Source of the DNA: Alteribacter keqinensis
Lineage (GTDB): Bacteria > Bacillota > Bacilli > Bacillales > Salisediminibacteriaceae
NCBI RefSeq assembly: GCF_003710255.1
Contig: NZ_RHIB01000001.1
Coordinates: forward strand, 558,001 to 622,000
Direction: 5' to 3'
Length of the DNA: 64,000 nt
The position numbers and the translations under genes are program-made. This document shows, one piece after another, positions 43,798 through 52,485 of this stretch. Below the pieces are notes generated by a model. The model had not been told where the DNA came from and ran no database searches. It was given only the letters and a program-made list of their open reading frames with translations. How positions within the stretch are numbered: the first letter of the stretch is position 1; every line of letters starts with the position of its first letter.

Positions 43798-44005
43798 CCG
43801 GGTTCTGCTTTTCCGGGGCCAGGATGATCCTGGGCCCATGTCACGGAGTCTGCTGCAAAGAATAGTGAAATCCCTAGGAACCATCACGTTTCCCTTCAGG
43901 AGGGCCATTAAATTCAGTCGTGCTCAGAAGAGAAAATCATAAGCAAATACATAAAATCGTGATACACTTATTTGTGTGAACAGCATAGAAAAAAGGGTGA
44001 TACAT
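43798..44005. other. yqgQ-glcK spacer
   Basis: A GC-rich hairpin GGGGCCAGGATGATCCTGGGCCC (arms GGGCCAGGAT and ATCCTGGGCC form around 43818) lacks a T run, so it is not called a terminator with confidence. Nothing else is evident. Confidence 0.35.
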
Positions 44006-44971
44006 ATGGAAAACAAAAACTGGCTCGCCGGTGTGGATGTCGGCGGAACAACGATAAAACTTGCGATTTTAGATGAAGACGGCAGCTTTATTACTAAGTG
44101 GGAAGTTCCTACTGACATAAGTGATTCAGGTCATCACATACCTGGACATATAGCTTCTGCCCTGGGGGACAAGCTTTATTCCCTTGATGCAGGCTTTAAA
44201 GACATCAAAGGGATTGGTGTCGGTGCGCCTGGTTTTATTGAAGCAGATACGGGGTTCATCTATCAGGCCGTTAATATCGGCTGGAGAAACTATCCGTTAA
44301 AGGAGCGCCTTGAAAAAGAGACCGGGGTTCCTGTTTTTGCTGACAATGATGCCAATCTGGCTGCGGCCGGAGAGATGTGGAAGGGTGCCGGTGACGGTGC
44401 GAAGAATATGCTTTGTGTAACTCTTGGAACTGGTGTAGGCGGCGGTATCATTTCTGAAGGTTTCGTCCTTCATGGAGCCTGCGGAATGGCTGGGGAGATT
44501 GGTCATATCACTTCCGTACCTGAAGGGGGAGCCCCATGTAACTGTGGGAAAACCGGCTGCCTTGAAACTGTCAGTTCTGCAACCGGAATTGTAAGACTTG
44601 CTATGGAAAAGATTGAATCCAATAAAGCCGGAGCACTGTATGATCAGTTTGAAAACACCGGAATGATAACAGCGAAAGACGTGTTTGATGCAGCAGAGAA
44701 GAATGACCAAAGTGCGAAAGAGGTTATTCATGAAGCGATGTACCACCTGGGCCTTGCAATTGGGAATCTTGCAAACAGCCTTAATCCGAATGTTATTGTT
44801 ATAGGCGGAGGAGTATCTAAAGCAGAAGAAAAGCTGTTAAACGCACTTCGGCCGCACTTTGACCGCTTTGCACTCCCGAAAATTGCTGAAGAAACGACAT
44901 TCCAGATTGCCCGCCTTGGTAACGACGCTGGAGTGATCGGTGCTGCCTGGCTCGTTAAGGAAAAAGGATAA
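44006..44971 (+). CDS. glcK: ROK-family glucokinase
   Basis: 321 residues from ATG 44006 (AAAGGGTGA upstream), the same length as B. subtilis GlcK (YqgR). It phosphorylates glucose with ATP. Visible are phosphate-1 loop AGVDVGGTTIKLA, ADNDANLAAAGE, phosphate-2 LGTGVGGGII, and the ROK zinc motif CNCGKTGCLE after GEIGHI. No terminator is seen before the composite repeat that follows. Confidence 0.95.
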   Translation: MENKNWLAGVDVGGTTIKLAILDEDGSFITKWEVPTDISDSGHHIPGHIASALGDKLYSLDAGFKDIKGIGVGAPGFIEADTGFIYQAVNIGWRNYPLKERLEKETGVPVFADNDANLAAAGEMWKGAGDGAKNMLCVTLGTGVGGGIISEGFVLHGACGMAGEIGHITSVPEGGAPCNCGKTGCLETVSSATGIVRLAMEKIESNKAGALYDQFENTGMITAKDVFDAAEKNDQSAKEVIHEAMYHLGLAIGNLANSLNPNVIVIGGGVSKAEEKLLNALRPHFDRFALPKIAEETTFQIARLGNDAGVIGAAWLVKEKG

Positions 44972-44986
44972 TGATTAACAAGAATG

Positions 44987-45498
44987 AAAGAGGCTGAGAC
45001 ATAAAGAAAGTGTTTAGCTGAGAATCCGAACAATGCGCTAACATAGCGGATGAAATATACGCAGACTCCTGCGGAATTAAAAGGAAGCCACTGAAAAAGT
45101 ACAAAACAACTTTTTCAGTGGCTTTTATTTGAGTAGCAATGGTTTCAGCGGATGCGCGCCTGATACGAGAAACCCACTCATATCAGGCTTTAAAAAATGA
45201 CAACCGTTACGTTCATTGCTTAGAAGGCACTGGAAAAGTTAAAGATCGAACTTTTTCAGTGCCTTCTGAAAAGCAAAGGTGAGATCCCACAGTGACGAGC
45301 GCTTACTTCTTGAAAATGCGACGAGTTGCTTCGACGCAGTCAGCTTCACAGGTTAGCTGGCAGAGGAAGAAGCAGGAAAGCTGGAGGAGGGTAACCCGCT
45401 TCCCGTGGAAAGCGGAGTATATTTCAGGAGCAATGTATTTGCACCGCATTTATTCGTCCGGATTTTCGTTGACAAAACACTTCTGTCCCAGCCTCTTT
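44987..45498. repeat. Composite Bacillaceae-type repeat interrupted by a second element
   Basis: The ends are inverted and imperfect: AAAGAGGCTGAGACA (44987) and TGTCCCAGCCTCTTT (ending 45498), continuing with GTGTTT and AAACAC. The interior has repeat-like GC-rich wording (ACTCCTGCGGAA, AGGTGAGATCCCACAG, TTCCCGTGGAAAGCGGAG). The 182-bp-type element copy B (45086-45265) is inserted between the halves, so the host repeat was about 330 bp. No coding capacity. Confidence 0.6.
45086..45265. mobile_element. Structured MITE-like element, copy B (nested)
   Basis: 180 bp, roughly 85-90 percent identical by eye to copy A (31895-32076), with the same terminal hairpins and CACTGAAAAAGT ends. The central stem is GCCTGATA with TATCAGGC; copy A has GCCTGTTA with TAACAGGC, a paired compensatory change. 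Flanks TTAAAAGGA and TGAAAAGCA may be a decayed target duplication. Confidence 0.75.
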
Positions 45499-45598
45499 CC
45501 TTTTTTTATCAGGTTCTGCAAACTCATTTGATGATTTATGCTGATTGCATGGATTGTCGCCGGTGAGCCCCTTTTAATACTTAGGAGTCCCGTTATTT

Positions 45599-45628
45599 TT
45601 GGCTCAACCATCACAAAACAGGTATACT
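45599..45628 (+). promoter_or_regulatory. fetAB promoter
   Basis: TTGGCT (45599) and TATACT (45623) are spaced by 18 bp, about 30 bp before the ATPase gene start. Confidence 0.55.
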
Positions 45629-45660
45629 ATTAACGACTTCAGGAAAACAGGTGAAATGAT

Positions 45661-46365
45661 ATGGAAAATACAAACCTTCTTATCAAGGCAGAACACGTGA
45701 GTACGAAGGTACTGCGTGATATTTCTTTCGAGGTTCATAAAGGAGAAATAATAACACTGATCGGCTCTTCAGGTGCAGGAAAAAGCAGCCTTTTAATGCT
45801 GTTAAACCGGTTAAATGATCCCGAGGAAGGCAGAATTCTTTACAGAGGAAAGGATGTAAAAGAATATGATATTACCTCCCTCAGAAAGTCTGTAGGTATG
45901 GTGTTTCAGTCCTCCTCATTATTTGATGGGACAGTAGAGGATAATCTTAAGTATGGACCTGAATTGTTCGGTGAATGGGAAGAACAAATGGGAGTCCGCC
46001 TGTTAAAAAATGTCCAGCTTCCGGAAGAGTATCTTACGAGGGATGTGGAAGATTTATCAGGTGGGGAAAAACAACGAGTTGCACTGGCGAGGACACTTGC
46101 CAATAAACCGGATATTCTTCTTCTTGATGAAGTGACAAGCGCTCTTGACTTGAAAAACGTTGAAATGATTGAAGAGTTCCTGCTGGGACTCGTTCCTGAT
46201 AAGGTTCATGCAGTTGTCATGGTTACACATGATGTTGCTCAGGCAAAACGCCTTGGAGACATGACAGTGTACATGGAAGAAGGGACGATCGTTGAAAGCG
46301 GCAAAAGCGAAGACTTGTTTAACAATCCGCAGACAGAGTCACTGCAGTATTTTTTGAAGGAGTGA
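45661..46365 (+). CDS. fetA: ABC transporter ATPase, FetA/YbbL type
   Basis: 234 residues with Walker A GSSGAGKSS, Q-loop GMVFQSSSLF, signature LSGGEKQRVALART, Walker B ILLLDEVTSALD and H-loop VMVTHD. The short LKYGPEL segment is shared with FetA/YbbL ATPases. Its partner is the UPF0014 permease 5 bp downstream. In E. coli FetAB exports iron; here the substrate is inferred only from the permease family. Confidence 0.87.
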   Translation: MENTNLLIKAEHVSTKVLRDISFEVHKGEIITLIGSSGAGKSSLLMLLNRLNDPEEGRILYRGKDVKEYDITSLRKSVGMVFQSSSLFDGTVEDNLKYGPELFGEWEEQMGVRLLKNVQLPEEYLTRDVEDLSGGEKQRVALARTLANKPDILLLDEVTSALDLKNVEMIEEFLLGLVPDKVHAVVMVTHDVAQAKRLGDMTVYMEEGTIVESGKSEDLFNNPQTESLQYFLKE

Positions 46366-46369
46366 GAGT

Positions 46370-47140
46370 ATGGCACCTGAGATTTCAAACCTGTCCATGT
46401 TTCTGTTAATATTCTTTGTTCTCATTCCCGTATCCCTTTCCTATATTTATTCACTTGGCTTAAGCAGATCCATTGCCTGGTCATCATTCAGAGGGGTAGT
46501 GCAGCTGTTTATTATCGGGTATGTGCTTACATATCTGTTTTCACTTCCACCTTTAATCGGTATCTCTCTTATGCTCTTTGTGATGGTTACTGTTGCCACG
46601 TTTCATGCAAGTAAAAAGGGAGAAGGTATTCCATTTCTGAGGCCGGTTATTTTTTCAGTCATTGTGGGCGTCCAGCTTCTGATCCTCGCTATGTGGCTGG
46701 GGTTTGATATGATTAACTTTGAGCCTGACCAGGTTATACCTATGAGCGGTATGGTCATCGGAAACAGTATGATTGCAATCGGGCTGGCTCTTGAGAGAAT
46801 GAAAAGTGAATTTAAAGAAGCAAAAGGCAAGATCGTTGCTGCCTTGTCACTTGGTGCAAAGCCCGAGCAAGCTTCCACAATCCTGATCCGTAGAATTGTA
46901 AAAGCAGCCATGATACCAAACGTGGATGGCTTAAAAACAATAGGATTGGTTCAATTACCTGGTATGATGACAGGTTTGATTCTGGGAGGGGTAGCGCCGA
47001 TTGAAGCCATACGCTATCAGATTGTTATTTCTCTGAGTATCTTTGCTTCCGTGTCTCTGGCGGCTATGCTTGTGACAGTTATTTTCTACCGGTTTTTCTT
47101 TAATAAAAACCAGCAGATGGTGACGATTGGTGAAAAGTAG
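46370..47140 (+). CDS. fetB: UPF0014-family ABC permease, FetB/YbbM type
   Basis: 256 residues with about seven membrane helices. The family block IIRRIVKAAMIPNVDGLKTI is here as LIRRIVKAAMIPNVDGLKTI, followed by LVQLPGMMTGLILGG and PIEAIRYQIVI. UPF0014 includes E. coli FetB and plant ALS3/STAR2. The last 170 bp of the gene are duplicated at 52289-52468 with an almost identical central part. Confidence 0.9.
   Translation: MAPEISNLSMFLLIFFVLIPVSLSYIYSLGLSRSIAWSSFRGVVQLFIIGYVLTYLFSLPPLIGISLMLFVMVTVATFHASKKGEGIPFLRPVIFSVIVGVQLLILAMWLGFDMINFEPDQVIPMSGMVIGNSMIAIGLALERMKSEFKEAKGKIVAALSLGAKPEQASTILIRRIVKAAMIPNVDGLKTIGLVQLPGMMTGLILGGVAPIEAIRYQIVISLSIFASVSLAAMLVTVIFYRFFFNKNQQMVTIGEK
46970..47140 (+). 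repeat. fetB 3' end, direct repeat copy 1
   Basis: The segment from CAGGTTTGAT onward recurs at 52289. About 110 bp (LGGV through AAMLVTVIF) are nearly identical; the last 40 bp diverge (FFNKNQQMVTIGEK here, FFNKDMQLIGIVNEKKE there). Confidence 0.85.
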
Positions 47141-47411
47141 GCCCGGTTTTGTTATAACAGCCTTCCAAGCCGATCAGGTAATTCCGAAGAACGGCATAGC
47201 CATATGAAACTCAAAGGTGACCATTTTTCTCGCATATGAACGAATGAAAATCCAATTTTTTGGAAGGTGGATGTATAATCATAGTGGATTTGCCACTGGG
47301 ACAAGCATGAGCATTCTTCAAAGGTTTTGGTTATTAAAAAAACGCTATAGCACCAATTGTTGCAGGCTTAGGAATTTAACATTCTGGAAAGAGGCAGGTG
47401 AAGGTGAAACT
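47141..47411. other. Spacer between fetB and the malK-like gene
   Basis: Left junction of the inserted segment. A TATAAT occurs at 47274 without a good -35. The open frame upstream of the kinase start is not supported by a ribosome site. No terminator for fetAB is seen. Confidence 0.35.
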
Positions 47412-49010
47412 GTGAAGGGAAAGCAGCTTTCTTTGCGGACGGTGCTGATCATGCTGGTTGTCGCTGTCGTCGGTGCCTCGTTGCTGATGACGGACGTGCT
47501 GATCAACCATGCTGTGGGGAATAATATTTTGGAAGAACAGGAAGGTAAGGGACAGACGTTTGCCAAGCTTATTGCGAAGGAGGAACGGGTCATAGCGGGG
47601 CTGGAGGCTAATGATGCCGCATCTGTGCAGGAGTATGCGGAGAGGGTGCGGGAAACATCAGGCCTTTTGTTTGTTGTTGTGATGGACATGAATGCGGTGC
47701 GCTATTCACATCCGGACGAGAGTTTAATTGGGGAGCGGTTCATAGGGGAAGATGAAGGGCCTGCTCTGAACGGAGAAACGTATAGTTCCGTGGCAGAAGG
47801 AACACTTTCTCAGTCTCTACGTTCATTTGCTCCGGTTTATAGTAGAGATGGAGAGCAGATAGGAGCAGTCGCCGTGGGAGATTCGATTGAATCAATCGAT
47901 GAGCTGCTATCGGATAATCACGGAATTATTCTCACGAGTTCCCTTTTTGGCCTAACGATCGGCATAACAGGCGCAGTGCTGATTGCCGCTTATGTCCGAA
48001 GAATCCTGCACGGACAGGAGCCGCGGAATATCGCTAGAACGTTTGAGGAGCGGAACCGGATGCTCCAATCCGTCCGGGAAGGCATTATTGCGGTGGATCA
48101 GGAGGGGGTGGTGACGCTTGTCAATGAGTCTGGGAGAAGGCTGCTTGAGGGTGCAGGATTGGATCAGGATCCGGTTGGCATAAAAGCGGTAGATTTTCTG
48201 CCGGAGACGGGGCTGCACCGGGTGCTGGAGACTGGAGAGGCGGAGCTGGACGAAGAACTGCGCCTGGAACGAATGACACTGCTGATTAACAGGGTGCCCC
48301 TGACTGTCGGTGAAGAAGTTGTCGGTGCCATCTCAACCTTCCGAGATAAAACGGAAATCAACGCGCTCGCTGAGCAGCTGACCGGCGTAAAGGTTTATAG
48401 TGAAGCGCTCCGTGCACAGTCGCACGAAATGAAAAATAAGCTGCACGTGATTTTGGGAATGCTTCACACAGAAGCATATGAGGAGCTGCAGGATTATATC
48501 CATGAGCTGACCGAGCTCGAATCCCCGGCTACTCATACCGCGCTGAAACAGTTTGCTGATCCGGTCCTCAGTGGATTCATGCATGGGAAGCTCAGCTATA
48601 CCCGTGAAAAGCAGGTTCAGATGGAAGTAGTCTGCCCTTCTGTTATTCCTGCCCCTGTTGATCCCCAGATGAATCATCACTTAATTACAATTGCCGGTAA
48701 CCTCATCGATAATGCCGTAGAAGCGGTACAGCAGCAGGAAACCAGAATGATTCGAGTAATGTTTCGCATTAAGGAAAAAGAACTGCTCCTTGAGGTGGGG
48801 GATAACGGATCGGGGCTGAGCGAAGAAGACCAGGAGAAGCTGTTTATGAAAGGGTATTCTACAAAGGGTGCTGACCGGGGATACGGCCTTTATCTTGTCT
48901 GGTCGACGGTTCAAGACTGCTCCGGGACGATTTCCATTGATACACTCAGAGAGCATGGGACGACTGTTATCGTCACATTGCCTTATGAAAGTCAGGAGGA
49001 GAAGCGATGA
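47412..49010 (+). CDS. CitA/DcuS-type sensor histidine kinase (MalK-like)
   Basis: 532 residues from GTG 47412 (AAGGTGA 5 bp upstream), close to B. subtilis MalK (533). Membrane helix 1 (about 11-32) and helix 2 (about 175-198) flank a periplasmic-type sensor domain (VVVMDMNAVRYSHPDESLIG, SFAPVYSRDGEQIGAVAVGD). A PAS domain follows (VREGIIAVDQEGVVTLVNES), then the phospho-acceptor in SHEMKNKLHVILG and an ATPase domain with GNLIDNAVEAV and DNGSGL. It should sense a di- or tricarboxylate; malate is favoured by the neighbours. Overlaps the regulator gene by 4 bp. Confidence 0.88.
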   Translation: MKGKQLSLRTVLIMLVVAVVGASLLMTDVLINHAVGNNILEEQEGKGQTFAKLIAKEERVIAGLEANDAASVQEYAERVRETSGLLFVVVMDMNAVRYSHPDESLIGERFIGEDEGPALNGETYSSVAEGTLSQSLRSFAPVYSRDGEQIGAVAVGDSIESIDELLSDNHGIILTSSLFGLTIGITGAVLIAAYVRRILHGQEPRNIARTFEERNRMLQSVREGIIAVDQEGVVTLVNESGRRLLEGAGLDQDPVGIKAVDFLPETGLHRVLETGEAELDEELRLERMTLLINRVPLTVGEEVVGAISTFRDKTEINALAEQLTGVKVYSEALRAQSHEMKNKLHVILGMLHTEAYEELQDYIHELTELESPATHTALKQFADPVLSGFMHGKLSYTREKQVQMEVVCPSVIPAPVDPQMNHHLITIAGNLIDNAVEAVQQQETRMIRVMFRIKEKELLLEVGDNGSGLSEEDQEKLFMKGYSTKGADRGYGLYLVWSTVQDCSGTISIDTLREHGTTVIVTLPYESQEEKR

Positions 49011-49720
49011 TTAACGTGCTTATTCTGGATGATGATCCAATGGTCGCAAAGTGGAACAATTCCTATGTAGGTAAGCTGGAAGGCTTTCGTGCCGCCGGAA
49101 CTGCACATACTTATGAGGAAGCGAAAAGACAGCTGAATGATAAACGGATAGACCTGCTTCTGCTGGATATCTACATCGGGGCTGATAACGGGTTGGAACT
49201 GCTTCAGGAGCTTCGTGCTGAAAGCTTATGGGAAGGGGATGTCATCCTCATTACGGCAGCGTCGGATGCCGGATCGGTCAAAAAAGCGATGCGGTACGGC
49301 GCAGTGGATTACATCATGAAGCCGTTTGATTTTGAACGGTTCCAGGAAGCGATGATGAAATATCGCAGCAGGAGGAAGCTATTCGAAGAGCATACCGTTC
49401 TGGATCAGCAGAAGCTGGATGAGCAGTGGTTTCCCAAGGGCGAAACAAAGGTGGACGAGCTTCCGAAGGGGCTCTCCGATAATACGTTTCTTACAGTAAT
49501 TGATGGGATTATAAAAGTCGGAAAGCCGGCATTTTCCACGGAGGATGTTGCTGCCGGCACGGGCATTTCCCGTGTGACAGTACGGAAATACCTGAAGTAT
49601 ATGGCGGAAACAGGGATGGCTGGGGAACGATTGATCTACGGTACGGTCGGTCGCCCGCAGCATTTGTTTCTGCTTGATGACGAACAGCAGAAGAAGCTCC
49701 TGGAACGAGTAAAAGAATAA
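49007..49720 (+). CDS. CitB/DcuR-type response regulator (MalR-like)
   Basis: 237 residues. The receiver domain has LILDDDPMV (acid pocket), the phospho-acceptor in LLLLDIYIG and Lys in IMKPFDF. The C-terminal helix-turn-helix (STEDVAAGTGISRVTVRKYL, then KYMAETGMA) is the CitT/DcuR type. Paired with the upstream kinase. In B. subtilis MalKR activates maeN and a malic enzyme gene, and both gene types follow here. Terminator after the stop. Confidence 0.9.
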   Translation: MINVLILDDDPMVAKWNNSYVGKLEGFRAAGTAHTYEEAKRQLNDKRIDLLLLDIYIGADNGLELLQELRAESLWEGDVILITAASDAGSVKKAMRYGAVDYIMKPFDFERFQEAMMKYRSRRKLFEEHTVLDQQKLDEQWFPKGETKVDELPKGLSDNTFLTVIDGIIKVGKPAFSTEDVAAGTGISRVTVRKYLKYMAETGMAGERLIYGTVGRPQHLFLLDDEQQKKLLERVKE

Positions 49721-49729
49721 AGCAAGCGG

Positions 49730-49757
49730 GCTGACCGATGGACGGTCAGCTTTTTTT
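49730..49757 (+). terminator. Hairpin terminator after malR-like gene
   Basis: An 8-bp stem, GCTGACCG and CGGTCAGC, with a 5-base loop and T7. Confidence 0.9.
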
Positions 49758-49834
49758 ATTTACAAAATGAATTGTTAATTTACTCAATCTAGGATTCTGC
49801 GAAAAAATAGCTTACGCTAAAAAAACACTAGAAA

Positions 49835-49848
49835 TGAAAGCGTTTTCC
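49835..49848 (+). promoter_or_regulatory. Candidate catabolite-responsive element (cre)
   Basis: TGAAAGCGTTTTCC matches the CcpA cre consensus (TGWNANCGNTNWCA) at all but the last position. It lies in front of the malic enzyme remnant and transporter gene, as expected for carbon-catabolite control of malate use. Confidence 0.65.
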
Positions 49849-49862
49849 TGGGAGGGAGGAAT

Positions 49863-50260
49863 TTGACAATTAAAAGATATAAAAGTGAAGCAGAAGAATT
49901 ACACAAACGATTAAAAGGAAAATAGAAATGACAAACAGGGCGTCTGTAAAGAGCGCGGAGGAGTTAAGCCTCGCAGGTGCGGCTTATGGAAGACAGTATG
50001 ATCGGCTTTACACGGCGCATCCCGTTCAGGAAATTTAACCAAACGATACACTTCGGGCCGCAGCAGAGCTATGGGCAGATCGGGTTTCCAAATCAAATCA
50101 ACAACCTACCCGACATTCCCGGATTTTCCTTTGGGTTTTGAACGGCGGGTCAGAAGATATTACTGAGAAGATGAAAATAGCGGCAGTGGAGGCGATCACC
50201 GGACTGATTCCGGACGAAGAGCTGAAACCGTCCTATAGTATTCCCAGGCCCTTCCCTTAA
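49863..50260 (+). pseudogene. Malic enzyme remnant (internally deleted, frameshifted)
   Basis: GGGAGGGAGGA precedes TTG 49863. The first 20 codons end early; with one A restored, the frame continues KGKIEMTNRASVKSAEELSL, the N-terminus of NAD(P)-malic enzymes. Near 50085 a second frame gives GRSGFPNQINN-like sequence (again needing one base). The last frame, VLNGGSEDITEKMKIAAVEA followed by ITGLIPDEELKPSYSIPRPF and TAA 50258-50260, is the malic enzyme C-terminus. About 130 residues remain of some 400, so the catalytic core is gone. It lies between the regulator and the transporter. Confidence 0.75.
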
Positions 50261-50331
50261 ATAATGAAGTGGTACGGATTGTGGCTAAAGCATTGGAAAC
50301 GCAACAGAGAAACAGAAGGGAGCAAAACAGC

Positions 50332-51651
50332 ATGGAAGCACTTGAACGTACAGTTAAAAAGCAGTCTTTGCATACATTACCTGAGGAGTCAAAGCAAAAG
50401 AGAAAGGTTTCTGTTTTTCATATTCCATTGCCGATATTTGCGGTTGTACTATTATTGACGCTTGCGGCGGTCTTCACGGAGACGCTGCCGGCCGGGATGA
50501 TCGGAAGCCTGCTTATCATGATGGTTATTGGGGAAACGTTCGGCTGGATTGGGGACCGCACCCCAATCGTAAAAAGCTATCTCGGCGGTGGTGCGATCGT
50601 GGCGATCTTTGGTTCGGCCTACCTTGTGTACAGCGGCATTTTGCCGGACACGATGGTGACACAGGTTGACGAGTTCATGACAACAGGCGGGTTCCTGGAC
50701 TTCTACATTGCAGCACTCATCACAGGCAGTATTCTCGGCATGAATTCGCAAATGCTCGTTAAAATCGGCTTACGTTATTTTGCACCTATTTTCGGGGCGA
50801 TTGCCGGGGCAGTTCTGTTCGCAGCGATTATCGGGCAGATAGTCGGATTTACGCTTCAGGATGCGGTTCTCGTCATTACATTGCCGATCATGGGCGGCGG
50901 TATGGGTGCCGGAGCTGTTCCAATGGCTCAGGTTTATTCCGAATTCCTGGGTCAGCCGGCGAGCTACTATATCTCGATTCTTGTTCCGGCTCTGGCTCTT
51001 GGTAACGTATTTGCCATTGTGATGGCAAGCATGCTCCATAAGCTCGGCCAACGTGTTCCAACTCTCACCGGTAACGGTAAACTCATGGATGGTTTTGAAG
51101 AAACAAAAACGACGACGACATTCGACCTGAAAAAGCTCGGTGTCGGTGTCCTGGCAGCTATGCTTTTTTTCACCGTCGGCCAGTTGCTTGGAGTTATTCT
51201 GCCGATTCATCCATACGCCATCATGATCCTGCTGGTAGCAGCAGTCAAAATCATGAACCTGCTTCCTTCCACAATTGTGGAGGGAGCAAGCCAGTGGTAT
51301 CAATTTGTAGCTAAAGCTTTCACCCTTGCCCTGCTTTTCGGTATCGGGGTTGCGTATACAGATCTTGGGGCCGTCTTGAATGCCTTGACGCTGCAATACG
51401 TGCTGATTGTCTTCGGTGTTGTAGGCGGAGCGATGCTTGGAGCCGGTATTATCGGACGACTCGTTGGCTTCTACCCGATTGAATCCAGCATCACTGCAGG
51501 TCTCTGCATGGCTAATATGGGTGGAACAGGCGACGTTGCGGTGCTCTCTGCTGCGAAACGTATGCAGTTGATGCCGTTCGCACAGATTGCCTCCCGTCTT
51601 GGAGGCGCCGTCATTCTTCTGCTGGCAGGCTTGTTGATGAGCTTTTTCTGA
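50332..51651 (+). CDS. 2-hydroxycarboxylate transporter (MaeN/CimH-type Na+/H+-malate or citrate symporter)
   Basis: 439 residues from ATG 50332 (GGGAG about 10 bp upstream), with 10-11 membrane helices. The two family GGxG loops are present: IMGGGMGAGAVPMAQ in the first half and CMANMGGTGDVAVLSAA in the second. FYPIESSITAGLC carries the conserved substrate-binding region before the second loop. MaeN (malate) and CimH (malate/citrate) are the Bacillus members. The MalK/MalR-like pair and malic enzyme remnant upstream favour malate. Confidence 0.92.
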   Translation: MEALERTVKKQSLHTLPEESKQKRKVSVFHIPLPIFAVVLLLTLAAVFTETLPAGMIGSLLIMMVIGETFGWIGDRTPIVKSYLGGGAIVAIFGSAYLVYSGILPDTMVTQVDEFMTTGGFLDFYIAALITGSILGMNSQMLVKIGLRYFAPIFGAIAGAVLFAAIIGQIVGFTLQDAVLVITLPIMGGGMGAGAVPMAQVYSEFLGQPASYYISILVPALALGNVFAIVMASMLHKLGQRVPTLTGNGKLMDGFEETKTTTTFDLKKLGVGVLAAMLFFTVGQLLGVILPIHPYAIMILLVAAVKIMNLLPSTIVEGASQWYQFVAKAFTLALLFGIGVAYTDLGAVLNALTLQYVLIVFGVVGGAMLGAGIIGRLVGFYPIESSITAGLCMANMGGTGDVAVLSAAKRMQLMPFAQIASRLGGAVILLLAGLLMSFF

Positions 51652-51736
51652 TGAAGTGGTACAGTAAAGCTGCCATTATGAGGATATCTCATGTTAACAG
51701 CCTCCACTATATTTGAACAGTAGAATTAAAAAATCA

Positions 51737-51766
51737 GAAGGCAGAAGCGGCGGCGCTTCTGCCTTC
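51737..51766 (+). terminator. Hairpin after the 2HCT transporter gene
   Basis: A perfect 12-bp stem, GAAGGCAGAAGC and GCTTCTGCCTTC, without a T run, so termination is likely but less certain. Confidence 0.6.
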
Positions 51767-51848
51767 ATTACGTTATTGTAAAACACAGGCTACCTGTCAG
51801 GAAACAGCGACGAATAAAAAGTGGTACTATAATCAAGTTAGAGGAATA

Positions 51849-52107
51849 GTGGAGAATAGACTAAATGTTGAAACGGTAGTAGCGGAAAAGAAATTAATAG
51901 ACAAAGAGCAATTTAAAACTGAAGAGCAAAGAAATTAAGGAGGAAGTCTATAAATTTGTGGAGAACTTACATATGGTAGTTCATATCAAACGGGTGGAAA
52001 AGCTGATTGAAAAGACGTATGATGATTACAGGCATTATCTGAATGAAGCAGATATTGATAACATTGAAGACAAGAGACTTTCTTCCTTAATCGATAACCG
52101 CATATGA
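51849..52107 (+). pseudogene. Possible decayed small gene
   Basis: GTG 51849 opens a 29-codon frame (ENRLNVETVVAEKKLIDKEQ). A single-base shift near the end joins it to a second frame, KEIKEEVYKFVENLHMVVHI, that runs to TGA 52107 and ends DKRLSSLIDNRI. Together they would make a charged helical protein of about 84 residues. The second part alone could start at GTG 51957. No family was recognised; it may simply be debris at the right junction of the insert. Confidence 0.3.
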
Positions 52108-52288
52108 CAGAAAAAAGAATAAAAGGTACTGTAAGTGGAACCTCATCGTAACGAACGTATTCTCATATGAGTGATATAAAAAGTTAAACCTAAAATATGA
52201 ACGTTAGTGCTGATAGATAACAGCTAGAAAAACGTTGGATGAAAGAAAGTTATTTAACCTGTTTTATAAGTGCACATTAATTATAGGG

Positions 52289-52468
52289 ACAGGCTTGATC
52301 CTGGGAGGGGTAGCGCTGATTGAAGCCATACGCTATCAGATTGTTATTTCTCTGAGTATCTTTGCTTCCGTGTCTCTGGCGGCTATGCTTGTGACGGTCA
52401 TCTTTTATTGGTACTTTTTTAATAAGGACATGCAGTTAATCGGAATTGTGAATGAAAAGAAAGAATAA
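52289..52468 (+). pseudogene. Truncated fetB copy (3' end only)
   Basis: The frame GLILGGVALIEAIRYQIVIS through AAMLVTVIFYWYFFNKD repeats the last 58 residues of FetB (46370-47140), with one P-to-L change and a divergent tail ending IVNEKKE. The DNA is nearly identical for about 110 bp. An open frame to 52235 carries unrelated N-terminal residues. It marks the right edge of the 5 kb insert that holds the malate genes. Confidence 0.85.
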
Positions 52469-52485
52469 AAAGGAGCTATTTGTAA

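Noticed and set aside
47217-47411. 65-residue N-terminal extension of the MalK-like kinase
   Set aside because: No ribosome site, and the extension precedes the normal membrane-helix start; AAGGTGA is placed for GTG 47412.
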